Shown: positions 17,068 to 25,288 of the stretch, in pieces
Layout of the letters: every line of letters starts with the position of its first letter
Position numbering within the stretch: position 1 is the first letter of the stretch
Origin: JARRPM01 sp963765545
Lineage (GTDB): Bacteria; Pseudomonadota; Gammaproteobacteria; Pseudomonadales; Halieaceae
Direction: 5' to 3'
Assembly (NCBI GenBank): GCA_963765545.1
Contig: CAVXWW010000004.1
Location: 1,860,001-1,924,000, forward strand
Length of the DNA stretch: 64,000 nucleotides
Translations under genes and position numbers: made by a program
Notes under the pieces: generated by a model
Database searches by the model: none
The model's input: only the letters and a program-made list of their open reading frames with translations
Told to the model about the DNA's origin: nothing

Positions 17068-18138
17068 ATGAAAAAGACAGTCACAGGGCTGGCAATCCTG
17101 GCCGCGGTAGCCGTGATCGCCTACAGCCAGCGGGCGACCATCGCCGCCCGGCTGATGGAAAGAGGCCTGGAATCCCGCATGGGTGCAAACATTGTCACGG
17201 AACTGGAAGACGGCCTGCACCTGGCGTTGTGCGGTGCCGGTGGTCCGATGCCAGCGCCCAACGCCTCCGGCCCCTGCGTTGCGGTGGTTGCCGGCACACA
17301 GCTGTTCATGGTGGACGCTGGCACTGACGGCCCGCGCAACCTGGCCCGCATGGGCTACCAGCCCGGCACCGTACAGGGCGTGTTTCTCACCCACTTTCAC
17401 TCTGATCACATCGACGGCCTGGGCGAGATCAGCACCCTGCGCTGGGCCGGGGGCGACAACGCCACTCCCCTGCCCGTCTATGGCCCCAATGGGGTGGAGC
17501 GGGTCGTGGACGGCTTCAACGCCGCCTATGCCCAGGATTTCACCTATCGTCATGAGCACCACGGCGACCTGGTGGCCCCCATGAGTGCCGCCGGCATGCA
17601 GGCCGTGCCATTTAACAAACCGCCCATGGGTAAACTGACCCTGGTGTACGAGGGTGAAGGTCTCAAGGTTGAAATGCTGGCGGTGGACCACTCGCCGGTA
17701 GAACCGGCGGTGGGATACCGTTTCAGCTACAAGGGACGCTCACTACTAATTACCGGTGATACAACCAAGCAGGCCAACATCCAGAAGTTCTCCGAGGGTA
17801 TCGACTTGCTGGTACACGAGGCCCTCGCCCCAAACCTGGTCAACATGATGAACGCAACCGCCAAAAAGCTGGGCAACAGGATCATGGCAAAAATCACCCA
17901 TGACATTCTGGACTACCACGCCAGCCCGGTGGAGGCAGCAGAAACTGCCCGCGACGCCGGTGTCGGCCACCTGCTGTACTACCACATCGTCCCGCCGCTG
18001 GTTATTCCAGGCCAAGACCTGTTATACCTGAACGGGGCTGAAGATATCTTCCCGGACTACACCATCGGTGAGGACGGCGTGGCGTTCACGCTGCCGGCAA
18101 ACTCGAAGGAAATTATCAAGACCAGTGACGGGCTGTAG
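17068..18138 (+). CDS. Metallo-beta-lactamase-fold hydrolase, exported or anchored (356 aa)
   Basis: An N-terminal hydrophobic segment (VTGLAILAAVAVIAYS) precedes an MBL-fold domain with the metal motif LTHFHSDHIDGL (H109, H111, D113, H114) and later HSPVEPAVGYRF, ITGDTT and HEA motifs. The overall pattern is like ribonuclease Z/arylsulfatase-type MBL hydrolases, and the leader suggests a periplasmic enzyme. In context, hydrolysis of an ester, sulfate ester or lactone of the pathway substrate is plausible. It is transcribed away from the DJ-1 operon. Confidence 0.88.
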   Translation: MKKTVTGLAILAAVAVIAYSQRATIAARLMERGLESRMGANIVTELEDGLHLALCGAGGPMPAPNASGPCVAVVAGTQLFMVDAGTDGPRNLARMGYQPGTVQGVFLTHFHSDHIDGLGEISTLRWAGGDNATPLPVYGPNGVERVVDGFNAAYAQDFTYRHEHHGDLVAPMSAAGMQAVPFNKPPMGKLTLVYEGEGLKVEMLAVDHSPVEPAVGYRFSYKGRSLLITGDTTKQANIQKFSEGIDLLVHEALAPNLVNMMNATAKKLGNRIMAKITHDILDYHASPVEAAETARDAGVGHLLYYHIVPPLVIPGQDLLYLNGAEDIFPDYTIGEDGVAFTLPANSKEIIKTSDGL

Positions 18139-18280
18139 AAGAAAAAGTTTAAAGGCCAAGATTTATGTAACGTGAGAACCGTCATCTGTTCCCAAGTTTA
18201 GGTAGTCAACATTATGAGTGAATCACTCCTGTTTACCCTAGACGACGCAGTGGCGATCATTTGTCCAATCCAGGTTAATT

Positions 18281-18297
18281 AATCGTGGTGTGTCCCC
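18281..18297. repeat. Palindromic repeat, single right arm
   Basis: AATCGTGGTGTGTCCCC matches the right arm of copies 2 and 6 with one change. No convincing left arm is present, so this is a half or decayed copy. It lies between the metallo-hydrolase gene and the DsbA-like pseudogene. Confidence 0.55.
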
Positions 18298-18300
18298 GAT

Positions 18301-18895
18301 TTAGGTGGCGCTGGATCTCGCGGGTGGCGGGCACGCCGCGCACTGATCTACCGACACCCTGCCATGGGCAGCCCCCAGTGACTGCAAACCCGACTCGTCT
18401 CCGGCGCACAACGGTTTTCCGAACTCAGCGGCGCAGGCGACAAAATCGCCTATTTCATGTGCGGCCAAAATTTCCGAAGCCAGCTGCACCAGAGCTGGAC
18501 CAGGTGACTCTGGGTGCTCAGGAAACTCGAGGCCGTATTCGGGCGCAACATGAAAGGCATCCTAGCGGGACAACCGCAGCAGCAACTCGGGCTCGGCGAC
18601 ATTCTTGCCCTTAGGGCCCTCAGCCAGATGGCACTCCAGCTTAATATCGTAACGCTCGCCCAGGCGCTGCAATACTTGAGCGGCGAGGTGGCTGTACCCA
18701 TCGTCAACCTGATGAAAATACTCCACACGATGGGGGGGCGCGCTGCTTGATGCGTTGTTTCTCTGCTGCAGCACGCCACTTGTCCACACGCGCGGCCGCG
18801 GAGAGGCGAGTCATTATTGCAGAAGTCAGCCAACGGGTCAGCGGGCCGGGGCCCATGCTTGCGGCACCGCCCTGATCCCGAAACTGTTCTGCCAT
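18301..18895 (-). pseudogene. DsbA-family (thioredoxin-fold) protein, broken
   Basis: Joining frames gives MAEQFRDQ...RVEYFHQVDDGYSHLAAQVLQRLGERYDI, then PEYGLEFPEHPESPGPALVQLASEIL, a pattern of DSBA-like thioredoxin-fold proteins. The frame is broken at a run of seven G (18732-18738 on the plus strand), and an in-frame TAG follows at ~18564 (RLSR*DAFHV). The C-terminus is short and ends in low-quality sequence (CPPPARSSAT). The reading frame starts 13 bp after the tetR stop, so the two were probably an operon. Two independent lesions argue for true decay rather than a single sequencing error. Confidence 0.7.
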
Positions 18896-18908
18896 GTCAG
18901 TTGCCCAC

Positions 18909-19499
18909 TCAGTCGTCGGCAATCAGGTTCTGCAGCAAGCACTTGATAATACTGATGCTGGCCTTCTTGCTCATACCCTGGTGGTACCGAAGCCTGTGCC
19001 ACATTTCAAAGGAGGTTATAGCATCAATGGATTCACGGATATCGCGGGACACAGATTTCAGTTCTGGCAGCCAGTCATCCAGATCATTGCGCAAACCGCG
19101 TTGATTGCGGGCGTATTTCTTGCGCAATATCTCATAACGCCAGAGCTGGGCGTGGGTACCCTGGACAATATTACTGACGCTTTCATAGGCGTTGGCGTGA
19201 CGATCCACCGCGTGATCAATCCGCTCCTCCAGTGTTCCGTCCCGATCCCCGCCGAGAAATAGCGCTTCGTAGGAGTCGCGAATGTGATCGTCGGTTGCTT
19301 CAAAAAGGGTCTCCATATCCTCGAAATGGCGAAAGAAGGAGCGAATACCGACACCCGCACGATCAGAGATCTGCTGGGCTGTGGGGACCAGTACGCCCTC
19401 CTCCTGCAAAGCCAGTGCCGCTTCAATGATGGCGAGTCGACTACGTTCGCTGCGAAGGCGACGCCCGTCTACAGCTTCGGCACCCTGGCTCTTTGACAT
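18909..19499 (-). CDS. TetR family transcriptional regulator (196 aa)
   Basis: The N-terminal helix-turn-helix domain reads SRLAIIEAALALQEEG...TAQQISDRAGVGIRSFFRHFEDMETLFEA (about residues 20-70), the TetR_N pattern. A helical ligand-binding half follows. ATG 19499 has GGAG six bases upstream; the ATG at 19511 has poorer spacing. A candidate operator (site E) lies in its leader, and related sites lie at all divergent promoters of the 1-18 kb island, so it is probably the autoregulated local repressor of the pathway. The ligand is likely a substrate or acyl-CoA intermediate. Confidence 0.9.
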   Translation of the reverse strand: MSKSQGAEAVDGRRLRSERSRLAIIEAALALQEEGVLVPTAQQISDRAGVGIRSFFRHFEDMETLFEATDDHIRDSYEALFLGGDRDGTLEERIDHAVDRHANAYESVSNIVQGTHAQLWRYEILRKKYARNQRGLRNDLDDWLPELKSVSRDIRESIDAITSFEMWHRLRYHQGMSKKASISIIKCLLQNLIADD

Positions 19500-19525
19500 A
19501 ATGGTCTCCATATATCCTTTGATAA

Positions 19526-19541
19526 TGCCGATATAATGACA
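19526..19541. promoter_or_regulatory. Candidate TetR operator, site E (autoregulation)
   Basis: TGCCGATATAATGACA lies 27-42 bp upstream of the tetR start. It has the half-sites of the other candidates (TGNC...GNCA) but a 4-base rather than 5-base centre and one half-site mismatch. Its position is right for autorepression. Confidence 0.45.
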
Positions 19542-19615
19542 TTAAGCATGCAATAATATGCCGGATTTTTCCAGCTCTAACGATGCAATATAGAATAGGC
19601 TCGCCAGAGGATCAG

Positions 19616-20020
19616 GCAGCAGTGATCGATGCCAGGCGCTCGCTGATAATCTGATCGGCGTAGCTGTCAATATTGCGTACCAGCTCCTCGCAACTGGGGA
19701 TATCGTTGATAAGCCCCCCGCACATACCCACGGTGACCATCCCCGCCTCGATATCACCGGTGCTCCAGGCCGTCTACGATCCCTCCGGAGGCTACTACGG
19801 GAATACTCAGTGCCTGGGTGGCTGCCGGGAATAGCACCAGGCCGCCCACATCCTGCTCACCAGAATGGCCGGCGCACTCAAAGCCATCAATGCTCAACAC
19901 ATCAAAGCCTGTGCGCTCCGCCTTATGTGCGTGGCGGACTGCCACACACTTGTGGATCACCTTGATACCCGCCTCTTTAAAGCGGTCCATAAATGGTTCA
20001 GGGCTGTCATCACAGCCAGC
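19616..20020 (-). pseudogene. Nitronate monooxygenase-like flavoprotein, broken
   Basis: Two in-register pieces of a nitronate monooxygenase/2-nitropropane dioxygenase-type FMN enzyme remain. The first is MDRFKEAGIKVIHKCVAVRHAHKAERTG...SIDGFECAGHSGEQDVGGLVLFPAA...PVVASGGIVDG (about 19990 to 19760). The second is GMVTVGMCGGLINDIPSCEELV...LASITAA (about 19730 to 19616). The N-terminal part is missing upstream of ~20020 and the segment between the pieces is deleted with a frame change. It is not expected to be functional. A candidate operator (site D) lies upstream. Confidence 0.7.
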
Positions 20021-20091
20021 GCACCGGTATTAGATGCCGCCGCTGCAGGCTCCGTACTCAAATAGCCGACTACAATGTGAGATTATCATTA

Positions 20092-20108
20092 TGGCACTTT
20101 TTATGTCA
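20092..20108. promoter_or_regulatory. Candidate TetR operator, site D
   Basis: TGGCACTTTTTATGTCA is a 17-bp inverted repeat with the same half-sites and spacing as sites B2 and C. It lies upstream of the broken flavoprotein gene (minus strand). Its survival next to a pseudogene suggests that this gene once belonged to the regulon. Confidence 0.6.
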
Positions 20109-20280
20109 ATTTATTTCAGGTATGTCAAAACCCTGATGAATATTGCCTAAGCTCGTTTCCGCGGAAAAACAAGGTCACTGGTGACGATCGGAACTGCGAC
20201 TTCAGTTTGAGTAGCAATTGGATCACTGAATGAGCCGTGTATCAGTAATGCTGTGCCTGGCCAATTAGTGATAAATGGTA

Positions 20281-21603
20281 TCAGGGACTTGATGGTTGCT
20301 GCCCGCCGGCGACGGGGGCATCCCGCCACTCGTCGCCGAGCGGATCCGGACTCTTCTGCCAGTCGAGAAACTCGACATCCTCTGGTGGTGTCGTCCCGCG
20401 GCCGTTCAATTGCAGGAACAGACGCAGCCCATCCGTGAAATAGGGGTCATCAGTGAGATTGACACGTGGTGCGGATGGCGGAGCCGGAGGGATACCTGCG
20501 ACGAAGGCAAAACGCTGCAGCACACCGGCGACCATCAGGCTTTGCAACAAATGCTCGCGCGCCTCATCCACATTGGGGTCTATCACATGGGTGGTAAGGG
20601 TGGAACTGAGCAGGGTCGGCTTGACACCAATGTCGCGGCTGACCTGCCCTACCCAGACAGATTGACCCTCAAAGCGATATGGCGCGAGCCACAGGCGCAA
20701 ATGATTGCGCTGCAAAATGGTGTTGCGCGCCCGCTGCAATGCGATGTCCTGGGGCCGGTCGTACAGGTAAAGGGGACTCACCGGCGCCACCGGGTAGGCA
20801 GTGCCGGAAATCGCCGCTCCAAGCAGGCGCCGTATTGTGTCGAAATCGATGCGGTGGGTGAAAGACCAGCCACCGCGGGACAGGGATGCCAGAACATCGC
20901 CTATATTGCCGACAACGACAAGATTGAGCGGATCACCGGCGGCATTCCCTTCTTCATCCGCTGCGCAACAGGGAAGTTCCCGCTGTCGCTGTCGCAGCTC
21001 TGACAGGTCGAGATCGGGACGGTCAAAACCGGCGTAGATTTGCGCCGGGTCGAGCTGTTCGAAGTCGAAATCGCCATCGGGCAGTGGCACGCTAAAACCG
21101 AAATCCACCACGTGCTGGCGACCGGCAAGAATCACCACCAGATAGCGCCCGCCCTCGTGGCGCGGTGCCAGGACATAGCCTTCGTTCACTTCGCCAGCAG
21201 TGATTTTCAGCGGTATCGACAGGTCGCGAAAATGCTCTCTCGCCCCGGCCTCGTCCTGCTCCGCAAGTCCAAGATCAAAAAGCGCTGCGGCCTCGTCCGG
21301 GGTAAAGTAGTTGGGATCCATGGCGGACACCAGGAACCAGTGACTGTGATCCGAATTATTCTCAATCCGCAACCAGATGGCCTGTAAACCGACGCTCGCA
21401 AGGTCGAGACCATAGAGACGCTCTGCCTGCTCATCGGTGAGTATATTGGTGGAAACCGTCACATCGTGTTTGGTCTGGCTGTACACCGGGCAGTCATCCG
21501 TGCAAGGCGCTAGCGATTGGGGGGTAAAACTTGAGCAGGCACCCAGGAGCAGGAGCGCCGCGGCGCTCAACACGATACGCAGGCCCCCGTCCGTGATCTT
21601 CAC
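20281..21603 (-). CDS. LssY_C-domain lipoprotein (440 aa)
   Basis: GTG 21603 is chosen: it starts a compact lipoprotein signal (LRIVLSAAALLLLGACSS, lipobox LGAC), while upstream in-frame starts overlap the preceding gene. The mature part resembles LssY C-terminal-domain proteins (VPLPDGDFDFEQLDPAQIYAGFDRPDLDL; WSFTHRIDFDTIRRLLGAAI...PVSPLYLYDRPQDIALQRARNTILQRNHLRLWLAPY; VWVGQVSRDIGVK). Family function is unsettled. It follows the lipoprotein hydrolase gene at 21623 by 19 bp and is probably co-transcribed with it. Confidence 0.82.
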   Translation of the reverse strand: MKITDGGLRIVLSAAALLLLGACSSFTPQSLAPCTDDCPVYSQTKHDVTVSTNILTDEQAERLYGLDLASVGLQAIWLRIENNSDHSHWFLVSAMDPNYFTPDEAAALFDLGLAEQDEAGAREHFRDLSIPLKITAGEVNEGYVLAPRHEGGRYLVVILAGRQHVVDFGFSVPLPDGDFDFEQLDPAQIYAGFDRPDLDLSELRQRQRELPCCAADEEGNAAGDPLNLVVVGNIGDVLASLSRGGWSFTHRIDFDTIRRLLGAAISGTAYPVAPVSPLYLYDRPQDIALQRARNTILQRNHLRLWLAPYRFEGQSVWVGQVSRDIGVKPTLLSSTLTTHVIDPNVDEAREHLLQSLMVAGVLQRFAFVAGIPPAPPSAPRVNLTDDPYFTDGLRLFLQLNGRGTTPPEDVEFLDWQKSPDPLGDEWRDAPVAGGQQPSSP

Positions 21604-21622
21604 AAAGCGCCACCTCACTGGG

Positions 21623-22744
21623 TCACACCCCGGGCAAGCGGGGTTGCCGCTGTAACTGAGGAGGCCGGCCCGATTCCGGCGCTTGCGCGCCAGCTGCGCT
21701 CCCCTGCGCGTTGAGATCATCACTGACATACCGGATAAGCGCCTCAAACATAAGGCTGCGTGGAAAAGGCGTGGTATCGTCGCGCCCCGCCAGAAAACTG
21801 AGTTCTTCTTCTATATCTATAGCGACTCCCCAATGATCGGTATTGGCATAGCCCAACAGGGTCGAACCGGGCAACACGCCCTCGGCAATAGTGATCTGGC
21901 CATCATTGCGCGGGTCTGCCTCAGCGAGCATTTCCCAGGCGGGCCTCAGTGCTCGCGCAATATGGTCACTGGTAGTGAATGCCAGCAGTGAGTAATAGCG
22001 GATATTGTCCGGCAGCGGGTGAGTCTCCAGCCACTTTTGTCTGGCATCCGGCAGCAGGCTGTCCAGTACCCCACCGTCACCGGGGTCGCAGCGGCCCGAA
22101 AATGCGTGCCTGAAAAACGTATCATACGCCCAGTCACCCCGTTGGGCGAGTTGACTGCCAAATACCGGCCCTGCCACGCTAATCACGGCCTTCACCCGTT
22201 GTGCGAGCTCCGGGTAATTTGCGAGAAATACCTGGATATCCAAAGTCCCCTTGGAGTAGCCCAGCAGCACCACCGGACCAGCCGACTCGTCTTGCAACGC
22301 TTTTGCGATGGATGCTGCGTTGTATTCCGAACTGGAACGACCACTGATCAGAATCTCACTGGTTTTCATTCCCGCGGCTTCAACAGCCGTGAGGCCATCG
22401 CGATAGGCTATGGAGGCAGTGCCAAAGCAGTCCGAAAACGCGCCGCCAACGATAAAAACCTCGAGCCGGGTATCAAGTGGTGGCGGCACAACAGCCGGCT
22501 GATCGGCCTCCTCGTCACCAAGACGCCACAGCAATGCCAGGCAGGCATTGTCCGACTTGGCCTGCGGCACCCCCCGGCTTTTTGCCAGGGCACAGAAAAT
22601 ACTCCTGAAGCGCGCCCGACCGTCTGCTACCACGCCCTCCCTGGCCGCGGGCAGCACCGCGCGTGTCGCGCGCAGTTCCTGTGCAGACGGTACCGTTGCA
22701 CAGCCGCTGGCGACGGTAATGCTGAGCAAAAGCAGGCAGCGCAT
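21623..22744 (-). CDS. Alpha/beta hydrolase-fold lipoprotein (373 aa)
   Basis: The signal is MRCLLLLSITVASGCATV with a lipobox ending at Cys15, which fixes the likely start at 22744. The body has an alpha/beta hydrolase nucleophile elbow VVLLGYSKGTLDI and a late His-containing stretch (YANTDHWGVAI) that could supply the catalytic histidine. It is probably a lipase/esterase-like enzyme anchored to a membrane facing the periplasm. Paired with the LssY_C lipoprotein downstream; both are separate from the upstream island. Confidence 0.78.
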   Translation of the reverse strand: MRCLLLLSITVASGCATVPSAQELRATRAVLPAAREGVVADGRARFRSIFCALAKSRGVPQAKSDNACLALLWRLGDEEADQPAVVPPPLDTRLEVFIVGGAFSDCFGTASIAYRDGLTAVEAAGMKTSEILISGRSSSEYNAASIAKALQDESAGPVVLLGYSKGTLDIQVFLANYPELAQRVKAVISVAGPVFGSQLAQRGDWAYDTFFRHAFSGRCDPGDGGVLDSLLPDARQKWLETHPLPDNIRYYSLLAFTTSDHIARALRPAWEMLAEADPRNDGQITIAEGVLPGSTLLGYANTDHWGVAIDIEEELSFLAGRDDTTPFPRSLMFEALIRYVSDDLNAQGSAAGAQAPESGRPPQLQRQPRLPGV

Positions 22745-23259
22745 CACGACCACAACCGGACCTGCAGGCCGAGGTATAAGACCGCAGTTGAACCCGCGTG
22801 TCAGAGTTGTCCGGAACTGGTAATGTAACTTCAAATGTCGTTATTCTCAGGTACGTTCACCCCGTTGCCAGTGACAGCAGGAGGCTCGCTACATAATACA
22901 CATAGAAACAACGCGAGGGCGAGTTTCGCACCGGCGAAGTGCGGCAAAGGTGTGAAGCCTATCGCGAATACGGAAGTTCGTTCACCGGCTGAGTGTCACG
23001 CGGCAAGAGCCTGCGCAGATGTGTTGATTTGCATAATATTCACCCGGAAATGGATTAGTGCATTAGCCTGAATGTAGACAGCGGGTTTCTGTGATTGCTA
23101 GAAGTTAATTTGGCTGACATCGCGCTAGCGGTGTGGGTGGGGCTGGTTCATTACATTAGTACCTTTCACAGGGGATTATGCGCACACCGCAAGGCCGAAT
23201 CTGTCCTATACTCCGGACCTGACTGCTAATCGGGCCAGCTCAGCAAAAGGGAAATCACA
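22745..23259. other. Intergenic region without a recognised gene
   Basis: About 515 bp between divergent genes (21623 minus, 23260 plus). One 78-codon plus-strand reading (22835-23071) has unnatural composition and no ribosome-binding site. Promoters for both neighbours must lie here, but no convincing pair of boxes was identified. No operator of the TetR family was found. Confidence 0.5.
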
Positions 23260-24057
23260 ATGGGCAAAGAAACTGCAGTAATCACAGGGGCATCTTCAGG
23301 TATTGGAGAAACCCTGGCACGACATTTCGCCAGGGGCGGCTACGACCTGGTGCTGGTAGCCCGCAGTGAAAACAAGCTGGTGGCGCTGGCCGAACAGCTG
23401 GCAGCTGATACCGGGGCCGCTGTGCTGGTAGAGGCTGTCGACCTTTCCCGCCGCGGCGCGGCGAAAAAACTTTTTTCCAGCCTCAGCGAGCACGCTATAG
23501 ATGTCGACATCCTGGTCAATTGCGCGGGTATTCTGGAGAACGGCTCGTTTGTCGAGTTGTCCGCTAGTTCCCAGCAGGACATTATCGATTTGAACGTGAG
23601 TGGCCTGACAAATATGCTGAGCCACTTCCTTCCCCCCATGGTTGAGCGTGGCCGGGGGCGCATTCTCAACGTGGCATCTATCGCGGCATTTCAGCCTGTA
23701 CCCAGCCTGGCCACCTATGCGGCAACCAAGGCTTATGTATTATCGCTTTCAGAATCATTGGTATCGGAACTGGCGGGTACAGGTGTGACCGTGACCGCCC
23801 TTTGCCCGGGTGTTACTGCCACCAATATGGTGGCAACCATCAAGGAAAAAAGCGAGGGGCTGAATATTCCCGACTTTATTGTCGGAGACGTAGAGGATGT
23901 TGCCGCCCAGGGCTACAAGGCTTGCCTCAGGGGAGACGCCATTTGCGTACCAGGCGCGATCAACCTGGCAGCAACGCTATCGGGAAGAGCCACGCCAAAG
24001 TGGCTACTGCGCCGATTGTCTTCTGTGATGGCGCGCTATGCTCTCAACAAAACCTAA
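23260..24057 (+). CDS. Short-chain dehydrogenase/reductase (265 aa)
   Basis: Classical SDR: TGASSGIG glycine motif (10-17), NCAG (87-90), catalytic S140, Y153 and K157 (VAS...YAATK). It has the DltE/YqjQ-like style of ~265-residue SDRs, with a C-terminal hydrophobic/basic end. It uses NAD(P)H to reduce or oxidise a carbonyl or hydroxyl; substrate unknown. GGGAAA lies upstream of the ATG. It stands alone, followed by a transposase remnant. Confidence 0.92.
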   Translation: MGKETAVITGASSGIGETLARHFARGGYDLVLVARSENKLVALAEQLAADTGAAVLVEAVDLSRRGAAKKLFSSLSEHAIDVDILVNCAGILENGSFVELSASSQQDIIDLNVSGLTNMLSHFLPPMVERGRGRILNVASIAAFQPVPSLATYAATKAYVLSLSESLVSELAGTGVTVTALCPGVTATNMVATIKEKSEGLNIPDFIVGDVEDVAAQGYKACLRGDAICVPGAINLAATLSGRATPKWLLRRLSSVMARYALNKT

Positions 24058-24180
24058 GGTAACACCAAGTTAAATCGCCGATATTGCTAGAGTAGACATA
24101 TGAAAACTTACAAGGGTACTACCAGGTTAGCAGCCCGAAATGGCTAGAATCGGTAGAGGGCCTGACCCGCTTTATCGGGC

Positions 24181-24308
24181 ATGAATACATATAAGCGCTA
24201 TCGCGCCCCGCCTGACATGATTTCCTACGCCGTATGGTTCTACTACAGATTCAATCTCAGCCATCGGGATACTGAAGTTCTCTTTGCTGGGCTGGCAGTG
24301 CTGACCGC
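24181..24308 (+). mobile_element. IS6-like transposase N-terminal stub
   Basis: MNTYKRYRAPPDMISYAVWFYYRFNLSHRDTE resembles the start of IS6-family (IS26-like) transposases, which begin with a motif like FPPDVI..AVW.Y.RF.LS.RDVE. After about 33 residues the frame drifts and the DDE catalytic domain is absent. No terminal inverted repeat was found. It is a fossil of an insertion between the SDR and the 24342 gene. Confidence 0.6.
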
Positions 24309-24341
24309 ATGGGCGATTTCACAACCCCGGAGGGGCATTAC

Positions 24342-25265
24342 ATGGGATTCATCAGAGCAGGCCTGTCGGTCATCGCAGTCATTTGCCTGTCACTGCTGCT
24401 CCTCATTCCAGCGGGCACCATCGCCCAGGACCTGGAACCACGCACCTACAGCAACCTGCCTGTCGGCCAGAATTTCCTGGTGGTGGCCTATGCCCACTCC
24501 GAGGGCGAAATCGCGCCCTCCCCCTCCGTACCGATTAAAGATTTCGAGCTGACTGTCGACGGCTATGCCGGCGCCTATGCCCGCTCTATCAATATGTGGG
24601 GCGAGTCCGGGAAAATCGATGTGCTGTGGTCGCGCGTCTGCATGAAGGGCGAGGCCACCCTTAACGGGGTCACAACCAAAGGCGACCGCTGCGGCACTTC
24701 CGATCCCCAGGTCCGGCTCACTTACCTCTTTTATGGCGCTCCCGCTATGGACCTGGCCCAGTTCAAGGTCACCCCGGTGAGCCGGGTGATCGGCGTCAGT
24801 CTCGCGGTCAGCCCGCCCCTGGGGGATTACAACAACGAGAACCTGATCAACACCGGCGCCAATCGCTGGACTATAAAGCCGGAGATTGGCATCTCAAACC
24901 GCCGCGGCGATTGGAGCCTGGAGGCTTCTTTCGGGGCGCGACTGTTTACTGACAACGACAGTTTTGCCGGTGATACCAAACTGGAGCAGGATCCTCTCTA
25001 TCAGCTCCAGGGGCACGTTATCTACCACCTGCGGCAGGGGCGCTGGTTGGCGCTCAACGGCAACTATTTCTGGAGCGGGGAAACGCAGAAGAACGGTGTC
25101 GACAGCGATGACAGGCAGGAAAATTCGCGGGTGGGTGTGACCCTGGGCTGGCCGCTGAACAAACAGAATTCGCTGAAGTTCTACGCCAGCAGGGGTGTCG
25201 TCACCAATATAGGCAATGATTCCGACACCTTCGGGGTGGCCTGGCAGTACCGCTGGGGCGATTAG
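24342..25265 (+). CDS. Outer-membrane beta-barrel-type protein (307 aa)
   Basis: ATG 24342 follows GGAGG and begins a clear signal peptide (FIRAGLSVIAVICLSLLLLIPAGTIAQD). The mature protein has alternating beta-barrel-like sequence, for example VSRVIGVSLAVSPPLGDY, WTIKPEIGISNRRGDWSLEASFGARLF, and a C-terminal aromatic strand (TFGVAWQYRWGD). This is the style of the 'MetA-pathway of phenol degradation' outer-membrane proteins, often thought to admit hydrophobic compounds. Assignment to that family is by resemblance only. Confidence 0.75.
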   Translation: MGFIRAGLSVIAVICLSLLLLIPAGTIAQDLEPRTYSNLPVGQNFLVVAYAHSEGEIAPSPSVPIKDFELTVDGYAGAYARSINMWGESGKIDVLWSRVCMKGEATLNGVTTKGDRCGTSDPQVRLTYLFYGAPAMDLAQFKVTPVSRVIGVSLAVSPPLGDYNNENLINTGANRWTIKPEIGISNRRGDWSLEASFGARLFTDNDSFAGDTKLEQDPLYQLQGHVIYHLRQGRWLALNGNYFWSGETQKNGVDSDDRQENSRVGVTLGWPLNKQNSLKFYASRGVVTNIGNDSDTFGVAWQYRWGD

Positions 25266-25288
25266 CTGGAGCGCTGGATCACAGCGCC

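Noticed and set aside
17029..17691. 220-codon minus-strand reading
   Set aside because: Antisense to the MBL-fold gene, which has the metal-binding motif.
18732..18738. Phase-variable G tract controlling the DsbA-like gene
   Set aside because: A second in-frame TAG downstream and a degenerate C-terminus mean that slipping the tract would not restore a full protein.
22019..22828. 269-codon plus-strand reading
   Set aside because: Antisense to the lipoprotein hydrolase; composition is not protein-like.
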